Origin: DASYHS01 sp035998295
Lineage (GTDB): Bacteria; Pseudomonadota; Alphaproteobacteria; Azospirillales; Azospirillaceae
Length of the DNA stretch: 14,679 bases
Reading direction: 5' to 3'
NCBI RefSeq assembly: GCF_035998295.1
Contig: NZ_DASYHS010000300.1
Span: 1-14,679, forward strand
Shown here: in pieces, positions 1-6,174 of the stretch
How the letters are laid out: every line of letters begins with the position of its first letter
Numbering within the stretch: the stretch's first letter is position 1
Position numbers and translations under genes: made by a program
The notes under the pieces: model-generated
Told to the model about the DNA's origin: nothing
The model's database searches: none
Seen by the model: only the letters and a program-made list of their open reading frames with translations

Positions 1-6
1 TGACGT

Positions 7-1779
7 TCAGCGGATCGTGATCTCGTCCGCCGCGGCGTCGCGCGCCTGCCAGCCGGCCCGCTCCAGCTCGGGATCGAGGTGCTGCTCCGCGGGACGGCCG
101 ATGCACAGATAGGCGACCAGGTCCCATGCCGCCGGGACGTCGAGTTCGTCGCGCAGCCGGACCGGATCGAGGATGGAGACCCAGCCGACGCCGATGCCCC
201 AGGCCCGGGCGGCGAGCCAAAGGGTATGGATGGCGGTGACCGCGGAATAGCGCAGCATCTCCGGCATGGTCCGGCGCCCCAGGCCATGGCCCGCCGCGGT
301 CGCGCCGTCGGCGAAGACCGCGAGGTGGACCGGCGCCTCGTCCAGGCCGGCGAGCTTCAGCTCGGCGTAGAGGCGCGCGCGTTCGCCCTCGTAGTCGTCG
401 AGCGCCTCGGCGTTGCAGGCGAGGAAATTGGCCCGCACGGCCGCGCGCGTCTCGGCGCTCTCGACCAGGACGAAGCGCCAGGGCTGGCTGAAGCCCACCG
501 AAGGCGCCAGCCGGGCGAGGTCGAGGAGTCGTCGCAGGAGGTCGGGATCGATGGGATCGCGGCGGAAGCGGCGGACGTCGCGGCGCCAGCGGAACAGGTC
601 CTCGAGCCCGGCGCGGAAGCCGGCGCCGAACTCCGGCACCGTCGCCGCGCGCTCGCGGGCCGGCCCGAACTCCCGGCGGATCGCCTCGCCATGCTCGTCG
701 AGCGCGGGGACGCGCGCCGCCGGCCCGGGCTCCAGCCCCGCCCAGCGGACGGGCGGAGCCGGCAGGACCACCGTCCCCTCCGGTGTCTCCACGTCCCGCT
801 CGCGGAACTGGGGATGGCGCTCCAGCCCGGCGAGGTCGTTGACGCGGCCGAAGGCGACGGCGGCGCGCTTCAGCCGCTCGACCAGCTCCTCCGCCGGCAG
901 CGCCCGGAACCGCTCCGCGATCAGGGCGTCCAGTTCCGCCCTGCGGGCGACGCGGGCGTCGTTGCCGGCGAAGCGGGGATCGGCGGCAAGCCCCTCGTCG
1001 GCGAGCACGTCCCGGCACAGCGCCGCCCATTCCCGCTCGTTCTGGATCGAGATCAGCACCGGCTCGCCCGCGGTCGGGAACACGCCGTAGGGCGCGATCG
1101 ACGGATGGGCGAGGCCGACCCGCGCCGGCGCGCCTGCCCCGTAGCGATGGTGCAGGAACGGCACCGCCATCAGCTCCGCGATGGTCGAGAACAGGGACAG
1201 CGACACTCCCGATCCCGTGCCGGCGCGCTCGCGCCGCAGCAGCGCCTCCAGCACCGCGGCCCGCGCCGCCTCGCCGGTCGCGATGTCGCAGATCGAGATG
1301 CCGACCCGGCCCGGCCCCTCGGGCGTCCCGGTGATGCCGGCGAGCCCGGTCTCGGCCTGGATCAGCAGGTCGTAGGCCTTGACGTCCCGCCAGGGGCCGT
1401 CCTCGCCGTAGCCGCTGATGTCGCAGGTGACGAGCCGCGGATGGCGCTCGCGCAGCTCCGCCGAGCCGAAGCCGAGCCGGGCCGCCGCACCGGGCGCCAA
1501 ATTCTGGATGAACACGTCGGCGCGCGCGAGCATGCGCGCCAGCAGGTCCCGGTCCGCGTCGGCCTTCAGGTCGAGGGCGACCGACTCCTTGCCGCCGTTG
1601 AGCCAGACGAAATAGCTGCTCTGGCCGCGCGCCGCGCGGTCGTAGCCACGCGCGAAGTCGCCCTCCCGCCGCTCGATCTTGACGACCCGGGCGCCGGCCT
1701 GCGCCAGGCGGAAGGAGGCGAGCGGGGCTGCGACCGCCTGCTCCAGCGAAACGACGAGGATGCCTTCGAGCGTGCGCAC
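7..1779 (-). CDS. Fused class III CoA-transferase (CaiB/BaiF) and BluB-like flavin domain
   Basis: A 590-residue protein with two complete domains. Residues 1-372 match family III CoA-transferases, which move CoA between carboxylic acids: N-terminal LEGILVVSLEQAVAAP, then ARVVKIE, and ICDIATG with Asp165 at the position of the catalytic aspartate that forms the acyl anhydride. Residues 384-585 match BluB, the O2-dependent enzyme that cleaves FMNH2 to 5,6-dimethylbenzimidazole (lower ligand of B12): RRDVRRF (399-405), APSVGFSQPW, GERARLYAELKLAG, GLGRRTMPEMLRYS, GVGWVSILDP and PELERAGW. The aspartate (Asp401) and serine (Ser535) corresponding to Asp32 and Ser167, essential in Sinorhizobium BluB, are kept. 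Start chosen at a GTG because AGGAGG lies 6 nt upstream and CoA-transferase homology begins there; the frame stays open upstream but is out of register with the dehydrogenase. It follows the acyl-CoA dehydrogenase by 11 nt, probably one operon. The joining residues 373-383 look like a short linker. A GTG at Val381 (base 639) could in principle restart a separate BluB, but no clear ribosome-binding site precedes it. Acyl substrate unknown. Confidence 0.
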   Translation of the reverse strand: MRTLEGILVVSLEQAVAAPLASFRLAQAGARVVKIERREGDFARGYDRAARGQSSYFVWLNGGKESVALDLKADADRDLLARMLARADVFIQNLAPGAAARLGFGSAELRERHPRLVTCDISGYGEDGPWRDVKAYDLLIQAETGLAGITGTPEGPGRVGISICDIATGEAARAAVLEALLRRERAGTGSGVSLSLFSTIAELMAVPFLHHRYGAGAPARVGLAHPSIAPYGVFPTAGEPVLISIQNEREWAALCRDVLADEGLAADPRFAGNDARVARRAELDALIAERFRALPAEELVERLKRAAVAFGRVNDLAGLERHPQFRERDVETPEGTVVLPAPPVRWAGLEPGPAARVPALDEHGEAIRREFGPARERAATVPEFGAGFRAGLEDLFRWRRDVRRFRRDPIDPDLLRRLLDLARLAPSVGFSQPWRFVLVESAETRAAVRANFLACNAEALDDYEGERARLYAELKLAGLDEAPVHLAVFADGATAAGHGLGRRTMPEMLRYSAVTAIHTLWLAARAWGIGVGWVSILDPVRLRDELDVPAAWDLVAYLCIGRPAEQHLDPELERAGWQARDAAADEITIR

Positions 1780-1785
1780 CGCCAG

Positions 1786-1791
1786 CCTCCT
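1786..1791 (-). promoter_or_regulatory. Ribosome-binding site deciding the GTG start of the CoA-transferase/BluB gene
   Basis: Perfect AGGAGG on the minus strand, 6 nt before the GTG whose first base is 1779. It touches the TGA stop of the upstream acyl-CoA dehydrogenase (1791-1793), so ribosomes ending there could re-initiate. This fixes a non-ATG start. Confidence 0.8.
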
Positions 1792-2945
1792 CAGTAGGAA
1801 CGCGGCAGGCCGAGCACGTGCTCGGCGACATAGGACAGGATCATGTTCGTCGAAACCGGGGCCACCTGGTACAGGCGGGTCTCGCGGAACTTGCGCTCGA
1901 CGTCGTACTCCTCGGCGAAGCCGAAGCCGCCATGGGTCTGGAGGCAGGTGTCGGCCGCGGCCCAGGACGCCTCGGAGGCGAGCAGCTTCGCCATGTTCGC
2001 CTCCGCCCCGCAGGGCAGTCCGGCATCGTAGAGCCCGGCCGCCTTCTCGACCATCAGGCGCGCCGCCTCGACCTGGACATGGGCGCGGGCGATCGGGAAC
2101 TGGACGCCCTGGTTCCGGCCGATCGGCCGCCCGAACACCTCGCGTTCCCGCGCGTAGCCGCCCGCCTTCTCGACGAACCAGCGTCCGTCGCCGATGCATT
2201 CGGCTGCGATCAGGATGCGTTCGGCGTTCATGCCGTCCAGGATGTGGCGGAAGCCCTTCCCCTCCTCGCCGACGAGGCTGTCGGCCGGGATCTCCAGCCC
2301 GTCGAAGAACACCTCCGTCGTGGCGTGGTTGATCATGGTCCGGATCGGTCGGATCTCCAGCCCGCGCCCGACCGCATCCCGCATGTCCAGCAGGAAGACC
2401 GACAGGCCGTCGGTCCGCCGGCCAACCTGGTCCTTGGGCGTGGTGCGCGCCAGCAGCAGCATCAGGTCGGAATGCTCCGCGCGCGAGGTCCAGATCTTCT
2501 GCCCGTCCACGACCCAGCAGTCGCCGCGGCGCACGGCGGTCGTGCGGATGCTCGACGTGTCGGTGCCGGCCCCCGGTTCGGTGACGCCGAAGGCCTGGAG
2601 GCGGAGCTCGCCGCGCGCGACCGCCGGCAGCCAGCGCGCCTTCTGCGCGGCGCTGCCGTGCCGCAGCACCGTGCCCATCGTGTACATCTGCGCATGGCAG
2701 GCGGCCCCGTTGCCGCCGCTGGCATGGATCTCTTCCAGGATCGCGCAGGCGGCGCGGATGCCGAGCCCGCTGCCCCCGTACTCCTCCGGGATCAGCACCG
2801 CCAGGAAGCCCGAGCGCGTCAGCGCCTCGACGAACTCCGTCGGGTAGGCCCGCCCGCGGTCGACGCGGCGCCAGTACTCGCCCGGGAACTCCCGGCACAG
2901 CGCACGCACCGCCTCGCGGATCTGGACGATCGTCTCCCCTTCCAT
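1791..2945 (-). CDS. Acyl-CoA dehydrogenase family protein
   Basis: A 384-residue FAD enzyme, normal length for the family, expected to introduce an alpha,beta double bond into an acyl-CoA and pass electrons to ETF in the cytoplasm. Visible family motifs: LIPEEYGGSGL (51-61), FGVTEPGAGTD (119-129; flavin and substrate contacts), KIWTSRAEHSD (150-160), REVFGRPIG (268-276), and the C-terminal block QTHGGFGFAEEYDVER (336-351) followed by RETRLYQVAPVSTN. At the place where medium-chain dehydrogenases carry their catalytic glutamate (YEGT) this protein has APVS. A glutamate is instead present in NAERILIA (Glu242), matching the alternative base position of isovaleryl- and long-chain acyl-CoA dehydrogenases. 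Start ATG is preceded by a purine-rich GGAAAGGCGAGGGG stretch. It leads a two-gene cluster with the CoA-transferase/BluB fusion, suggesting a short acyl-CoA catabolic step: activation by CoA transfer, then oxidation. Substrate not deducible. Confidence 0.93.
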   Translation of the reverse strand: MEGETIVQIREAVRALCREFPGEYWRRVDRGRAYPTEFVEALTRSGFLAVLIPEEYGGSGLGIRAACAILEEIHASGGNGAACHAQMYTMGTVLRHGSAAQKARWLPAVARGELRLQAFGVTEPGAGTDTSSIRTTAVRRGDCWVVDGQKIWTSRAEHSDLMLLLARTTPKDQVGRRTDGLSVFLLDMRDAVGRGLEIRPIRTMINHATTEVFFDGLEIPADSLVGEEGKGFRHILDGMNAERILIAAECIGDGRWFVEKAGGYAREREVFGRPIGRNQGVQFPIARAHVQVEAARLMVEKAAGLYDAGLPCGAEANMAKLLASEASWAAADTCLQTHGGFGFAEEYDVERKFRETRLYQVAPVSTNMILSYVAEHVLGLPRSY

Positions 2946-3041
2946 CCCCTCGCCTTTCCGGGCACTCGGTCCGGCTTCATCATGGCATACCGTCGCCGGT
3001 CCCGCAGCAGGCGGCGCTGCAGCGGCCGGAAATGCCCCGCC
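2946..3041. other. Intergenic gap between kdgK and the acyl-CoA dehydrogenase
   Basis: 96 nt separating two same-strand genes. It holds the purine-rich ribosome-binding stretch of the dehydrogenase and a 10-bp perfect palindrome CGCTGCAGCG at 3015-3024. No T-tract follows the palindrome, so it is not a convincing terminator. No clear promoter boxes seen. The gap is long enough for the dehydrogenase to have its own promoter. Confidence 0.4.
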
Positions 3042-3980
3042 TCATCCCTCGCGCGGAATGATCGCGCCGCGCAGGCCGATGACGCGGCCCGCTGTGGCGT
3101 TGCCGCGGACGGCCGCTTCGCGCGGCGGCAGGCCGGTCAGGCGGGCGGCGAGGTAGGCGCCGTTGAAACTGTCGCCGGCGGCGGTCGTATCGACGATCCG
3201 GGCTACCGGCGGGACCGCGACCTCCTCCCGCCCGTCCGGCCCGGACAGCAGCACCGGCCGCGGCCCCTGCTTCACCGCGATCTCGCCGACGCCCAGCGCG
3301 TGCAGGCGGTCGGCCGTGGCGTGCGCGTCGGCGTCGCCGTACAGCGCCGCCTCGTCCTCGAAGGTCGGCAGCGCGATCGACACGTAGGGCAGGATCGCCG
3401 ACACCGCGAAGCGCGCCTCGTCCGGTCCGTGCCACAGCCGGGGCCGGTAGTTGCCGTCGAAGGCGACGAGGCCGCCGCGCCCTCGCACCTCGCGCAGCAC
3501 GTCCAGCAACCGCGCGCGCCCGTCGCCGTCCAGGATCGCCAGCGTGATGCCCGAGAAGTAGACGAGGTCGTAGTCCCGCAGCGCCGCCGACAGCCGCTCG
3601 GCGTTGTCCGCGCGGAACGTCTCGCGCGCGGCCGACGCCGAACGCCAGTAGAGGAAGGAGCGCTCGCCCCCCGCGTCCGTCACGATCACGTAGAGGCCCG
3701 GCAGGCGGCCGGGCATGCGGTCGACCAGGCCGACGTCGATGCCCTCGTCCCCCCACGCGGCGAGCATGTCCGCGCTGAACGGGTCTTCGCCCAGCGACGT
3801 GACGTAGGCGACCGCGCCCGCGTCGGCCGGCAGCGCCCGGCGCGCATAGACCGCGACGTTCAGCGTGTCGCCCCCGAACCCCCGGCGCATCTGGCCCTCG
3901 CCGGCCGGACCCGGCCCGGCATCGGCCGTGGCGCCCGACAGCTCGATCATGCATTCGCCGATGGACGCCATCCGCTTCAT
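3042..3980 (-). CDS. kdgK: 2-keto-3-deoxygluconate kinase (PfkB family)
   Basis: A 312-residue cytoplasmic sugar kinase that phosphorylates 2-keto-3-deoxygluconate to KDPG with ATP, feeding the lower Entner-Doudoroff pathway. It follows the Escherichia coli KdgK pattern nearly throughout: IGECMIELS at the N terminus, RRGFGGDTLNVAVYARR (32-48), YVTSLGEDPFS (59-69), RLPGLYVIVTDAGGERSFLYWR (92-113), YFSGITLAIL (141-150), FDGNYRPRLW (174-183), and the PfkB signature DTTAAGDSF (264-272) with Asp270 as expected catalytic base. The C terminus RGAIIPRE matches KdgK closely. ATG start with GGTGGGAAG just upstream; a second ATG three codons later is a less well-spaced alternative. No Entner-Doudoroff aldolase, dehydratase or hexuronate gene is in the window, so its pathway partners must lie elsewhere. 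It is 96 nt from the dehydrogenase and 81 nt from the response regulator, so operon membership is uncertain. Confidence 0.93.
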   Translation of the reverse strand: MKRMASIGECMIELSGATADAGPGPAGEGQMRRGFGGDTLNVAVYARRALPADAGAVAYVTSLGEDPFSADMLAAWGDEGIDVGLVDRMPGRLPGLYVIVTDAGGERSFLYWRSASAARETFRADNAERLSAALRDYDLVYFSGITLAILDGDGRARLLDVLREVRGRGGLVAFDGNYRPRLWHGPDEARFAVSAILPYVSIALPTFEDEAALYGDADAHATADRLHALGVGEIAVKQGPRPVLLSGPDGREEVAVPPVARIVDTTAAGDSFNGAYLAARLTGLPPREAAVRGNATAGRVIGLRGAIIPREG

Positions 3981-4061
3981 CGTCTTCCCACCGCTTCCGT
4001 AATCGCGCCGGCAGGATAAGGCGGGTTTCGGACCGGCACCAGCCCGGCCTGCGCCGCTGCG

Positions 4062-4520
4062 TCAGGCCTGACCGTCCCCGGGCCCCGCGGGGCGGATCAG
4101 TGCCAGCGCGGCCGCGACGTCGGCGGGCAGGAAGGGCTTCACGAGGAAGCCCGCCGGCCGCGCGGCCGCCGCGCGCTGCTTCGTCCCGGGATCAGAATGC
4201 GCGGTCAGGAAGATCGACGGGATGTCGTGGAGTCCGCGGATGCTGACCGCGGCCTCCACGCCGTCCGACCCGTCCGCCAGCCTGATGTCCATCAGCACGA
4301 CGTCGGGCCCGTGCAGCCCGGCGGCCGCGATGGCCTCCGATGCCCGGTCGGCCACGGCGACCACCTCGTGCCCCATCCTCTGCAGCTGGATCTCCAGGTC
4401 GAGGGCGGGCACGGCCTCGTCCTCGACCACCAGGATCCGCAGGCCGCGCGGAATCCCGGCCGTCGATGTCCCGCCCGGGCCTTCGGCCGCCGGCGTCCCG
4501 CCCGGCCTTTCCGCCGCCAT
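4062..4520 (-). CDS. Single-domain response regulator (receiver)
   Basis: A 152-residue protein that is essentially one CheY-like receiver domain (about 27-143) with no output domain. Acidic pocket VVEDE (31-35), phospho-accepting Asp78 in VLMDIRLADGSDG, Thr106 in FLTAH and Lys128 in VKPF are all present. The LADGSDGVEAA stretch resembles receivers of alphaproteobacterial PhyR-like and HWE/HisKA_2-linked regulators, but there is no sigma-like domain. Residues 1-26 are a Gly/Pro/Ala-rich tail containing a 9-residue tandem repeat (xAAExPGGT). Start: no good ribosome-binding site precedes this ATG. An upstream in-frame ATG pair (4595, 4592) has a GGGAAG before it, but the intervening codons lose the strong G/C third-position bias, so I prefer 4520. 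It is divergent from the histidine kinase at 4687 and is its likely partner; lacking an output domain, it probably relays phosphate or binds a protein target. Confidence 0.85.
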   Translation of the reverse strand: MAAERPGGTPAAEGPGGTSTAGIPRGLRILVVEDEAVPALDLEIQLQRMGHEVVAVADRASEAIAAAGLHGPDVVLMDIRLADGSDGVEAAVSIRGLHDIPSIFLTAHSDPGTKQRAAAARPAGFLVKPFLPADVAAALALIRPAGPGDGQA

Positions 4521-4521
4521 G
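4468..4521. repeat. 27-bp imperfect tandem repeat at the 5' end of the response regulator gene
   Basis: Two adjacent 27-bp units (4468-4494 and 4495-4521), both starting GTCCCGCCCGG on the plus strand and matching at 21 of 27 positions. The unit length is a multiple of three; on the coding strand it gives residues 1-9 and 10-18, MAAERPGGT and PAAEGPGGT. One unit includes the start codon itself. Confidence 0.75.
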
Positions 4522-4686
4522 GCAAAAAGGCGGTAAGCCGACCGACCTATGGTGGCATATGGCACACGGCCGTATTGAACGGGCGGCTGCATCATGGCAC
4601 GAACTTCCCGAATGAGGTATCCACGAGACTGCCGCATGTCGACGGAACCGTCACGCGCGTATTCGCCGATCGCAGGAGTGTCCGGC
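4521..4686. promoter_or_regulatory. Divergent regulatory region between response regulator and histidine kinase
   Basis: 166 nt between divergent starts, with locally higher A/T (for example CATATGG and CGTATTGAAC around 4556-4580) and without the G/C third-position bias of the flanking genes in any frame. It should carry the promoters of both genes. I could not identify convincing -35/-10 pairs, nor a GGAAC-N(16-18)-CGTT EcfG-type promoter at acceptable spacing. Confidence 0.5.
4674..4678 (+). promoter_or_regulatory. Ribosome-binding site deciding the histidine kinase start
   Basis: AGGAG 8 nt before the ATG at 4687. The three upstream in-frame ATGs (4594, 4612, 4636) have no comparable site and lie in sequence with poor codon bias. 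Confidence 0.65.
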
Positions 4687-5694
4687 ATGCCCGAAACGAC
4701 GGCGAGAGCCGAGGACCGGTTCCGGCTTCTGGCCGACAACGCACCGGTCATGATCTGGCGGTCCGATACCACGATGGGATGCGATTTCTTCAATCAGCCC
4801 TGGCTCGACTTCACCGGTCGCGACATGGAGCAGGAACTCGGCGACGGCTGGACGCAGGGCGTGCATCCCGACGATTTCGACCACTGCGTCGACATCTACC
4901 GGTCCTCGTTCGCGGCACGCCGCGAGTTCACGATGACCTATCGCCTGAAGCGCCGCGACGGCGCCTGGCGATGGCTGCTCGACAACGGCCGTCCCTACGA
5001 CGACGACGACGGGGCCTTCGCCGGCTATTTCGGATCTTGCATCGACGTGACCGGAATGATCGAGACCAGGGAACGGCTCGAACGCGCGCTGGCGGAGAAG
5101 GACACGCTGCTGCGCGAGCTGCAGCACCGGGTCCGCAACAACATGCAGCTGGTCAAGAGCATCCTGTCCCTGCAGACCGACGCCGCCCGGGACGAGAGCG
5201 TGCGCGACGCGTTGCGCCGCGCCACCGGCCGGGTCGGCGCCGTCGCCCTGGCCCAGGAAGGCCTGCTCGACGGCGACGACCTGACGGGCATCGATCTCGG
5301 CGACTACCTGGCTACGCTCGTCCGCAACGCCGCCTCCCTCGCCGAGCGGGGCGACGTCGCGTTCGAGACGACGGCCGAGCCGGTTCGGCTGCCGCTCGAG
5401 CGAGCGGTGCCGCTGGGCCTCGCCGTCAACGAACTGCTGACCAACGCCGCCCGCCACGCCTTCCCCGCCGGGCGGGCCGGCACCGTGCGCCTGGACCTGC
5501 GGCGACGCGCGGACGGCACGGCCACGGTCACCGTGGAGGACGACGGCATCGGCCTGCCGCCGGGCGCGGCTCCGTCGGACGCCCGGACGCTTGGCCTCAG
5601 CCTCGTCCGCCGGCTCGCGCAACAGGCCCGCGCGCGGGTCGAAACCGCCGCCGGCCCCGGCACGCGCGTGACGCTGCTGCTGGAGGAACCGTAA
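4687..5694 (+). CDS. PAS-domain sensor histidine kinase, HisKA_2 type
   Basis: A 335-residue soluble kinase with no membrane segment, so it likely senses a cytoplasmic cue. Order: PAS fold with PAC-like end at about 8-123 (RFRLLADNAPVMIWRSD, WTQGVHPDDF, YRLKRRDGAWRWLLDNG, GYFGSCIDVTG), a short coiled coil (126-143), then the HisKA_2 dimerisation helix with phospho-accepting His147 in ELQHRVRNNMQLVKSILSLQ. The ATPase domain has an N box NELLTNAARHAFP (248-260), G1 box EDDGIGLPPG (284-293) and GLSLVRRL (303-310). HisKA_2 kinases are common in alphaproteobacteria and often phosphorylate single-domain or PhyR-type receivers, which fits the divergent response regulator next door. Start set by AGGAG 8 nt upstream and the onset of normal codon bias. 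The PAS ligand cannot be read from sequence. Confidence 0.92.
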   Translation: MPETTARAEDRFRLLADNAPVMIWRSDTTMGCDFFNQPWLDFTGRDMEQELGDGWTQGVHPDDFDHCVDIYRSSFAARREFTMTYRLKRRDGAWRWLLDNGRPYDDDDGAFAGYFGSCIDVTGMIETRERLERALAEKDTLLRELQHRVRNNMQLVKSILSLQTDAARDESVRDALRRATGRVGAVALAQEGLLDGDDLTGIDLGDYLATLVRNAASLAERGDVAFETTAEPVRLPLERAVPLGLAVNELLTNAARHAFPAGRAGTVRLDLRRRADGTATVTVEDDGIGLPPGAAPSDARTLGLSLVRRLAQQARARVETAAGPGTRVTLLLEEP

Positions 5695-5780
5695 GCTCAC
5701 CCCAAGTCGCGCTTGGCACGAGGGCCCCGTTTCGGCCACTCTGCGCCCCGGCGACCGCCCCGGCCGCCGGAGGAGGAAGG
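5695..5780. other. Intergenic gap between histidine kinase and cysteine-cluster gene
   Basis: 86 nt containing a small perfect inverted repeat, CCAAG-5 nt-CTTGG (5702-5716), just after the kinase stop, and a strong GGAGGAGGAAGG ribosome-binding run (5769-5780) abutting the next ATG. The 5-bp stem has no T-tract and is too weak to call a terminator. Confidence 0.4.
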
Positions 5781-6164
5781 ATGTCGACGCGAACCTGCGG
5801 CGACTGCTCGCTGTGCTGCAAGCTGCTGCGGGTCGTCGAGCTGGACAAGCCCGAGGGCGTGTGGTGCCGCCACCGCGCGCCGGCCACGGGCTGCACCGTC
5901 TACGCGGACCGGCCGCCCGCCTGCCGGTTCTTCCAGTGCTTCTGGCTGATGGACGAGGATTTCCCGGACGACCTGCGGCCGGACCGCTGCCATGTCTTCG
6001 TCGCGGCCAACGACGACCCCGACAGCGCGGTGATCCACGTCGACCCCGCCCATCCCGACGCCATCCGCCGCAAGCCTGCCGCCGACCTCGTGCCGGCGCT
6101 GCTCAAGGTCTACAAGCGGGTGTTCGTGGTCTGCGGCGACGAGAAGGCCATGATGGTCCGCTGA
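5781..6164 (+). CDS. YkgJ-type cysteine-cluster protein
   Basis: A 127-residue small protein of the YkgJ/CxxCxxCC family (UPF0153-like), proposed to bind zinc or an iron-sulfur cluster; no biochemical function is firmly established for the family. Cysteines seen: the N-terminal CGDCSLCC (Cys6, 9, 12, 13), then Cys29, Cys38 (GCTVYADRP), Cys48 (PPACRFFQC) and Cys53, followed by Cys70 and a late Cys in VVCGDE. The spacing CxxCxxCC...C...GCxxYxxRPxxCRxF is the family signature. Start ATG follows a strong GGAGGAGG run. Same strand as the histidine kinase, 86 nt after it, and ends 10 nt before the convergent choV stop, leaving no room for separate conventional terminators. A functional link to the kinase is not supported beyond proximity. 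Confidence 0.85.
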   Translation: MSTRTCGDCSLCCKLLRVVELDKPEGVWCRHRAPATGCTVYADRPPACRFFQCFWLMDEDFPDDLRPDRCHVFVAANDDPDSAVIHVDPAHPDAIRRKPAADLVPALLKVYKRVFVVCGDEKAMMVR

Positions 6165-6174
6165 TCGGCCGAGG

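Noticed and set aside
1780..2898. Upstream extension of the CoA-transferase/BluB frame to about 963 residues
   Set aside because: It overlaps the acyl-CoA dehydrogenase in another frame on the same strand, is Arg/Pro/Gly-rich without family motifs, and a perfect ribosome-binding site precedes the GTG at 1779.
3015..3024. CGCTGCAGCG palindrome as a terminator after kdgK
   Set aside because: Five-base stems without a loop or T-tract; expected by chance in such GC-rich sequence.
79..4019. Two long plus-strand open frames (79-1797 and 1818-4019)
   Set aside because: They lie antisense to well-supported genes, have low-complexity Arg/Ala/Pro/Gly composition and show no recognisable domain; typical GC-rich shadow frames.
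4521..4595. Earlier start for the response regulator at the ATG pair 4595/4592
   Set aside because: A GGGAAG does lie upstream, but codons between 4521 and 4592 lack the strong third-position G/C bias of real genes here. Kept only as an alternative.
4521..4686. EcfG-type (general stress sigma) promoter near the kinase and receiver
   Set aside because: GGAA-like and CGTT-like elements exist, but at spacings of about 9 or 22-23 nt, not the 16-18 nt expected.
5702..5716. CCAAG-5 nt-CTTGG inverted repeat as a terminator after the histidine kinase
   Set aside because: Stem of only five pairs and no following T-run; could be chance or a weak protein site, so noted only within the intergenic entry.
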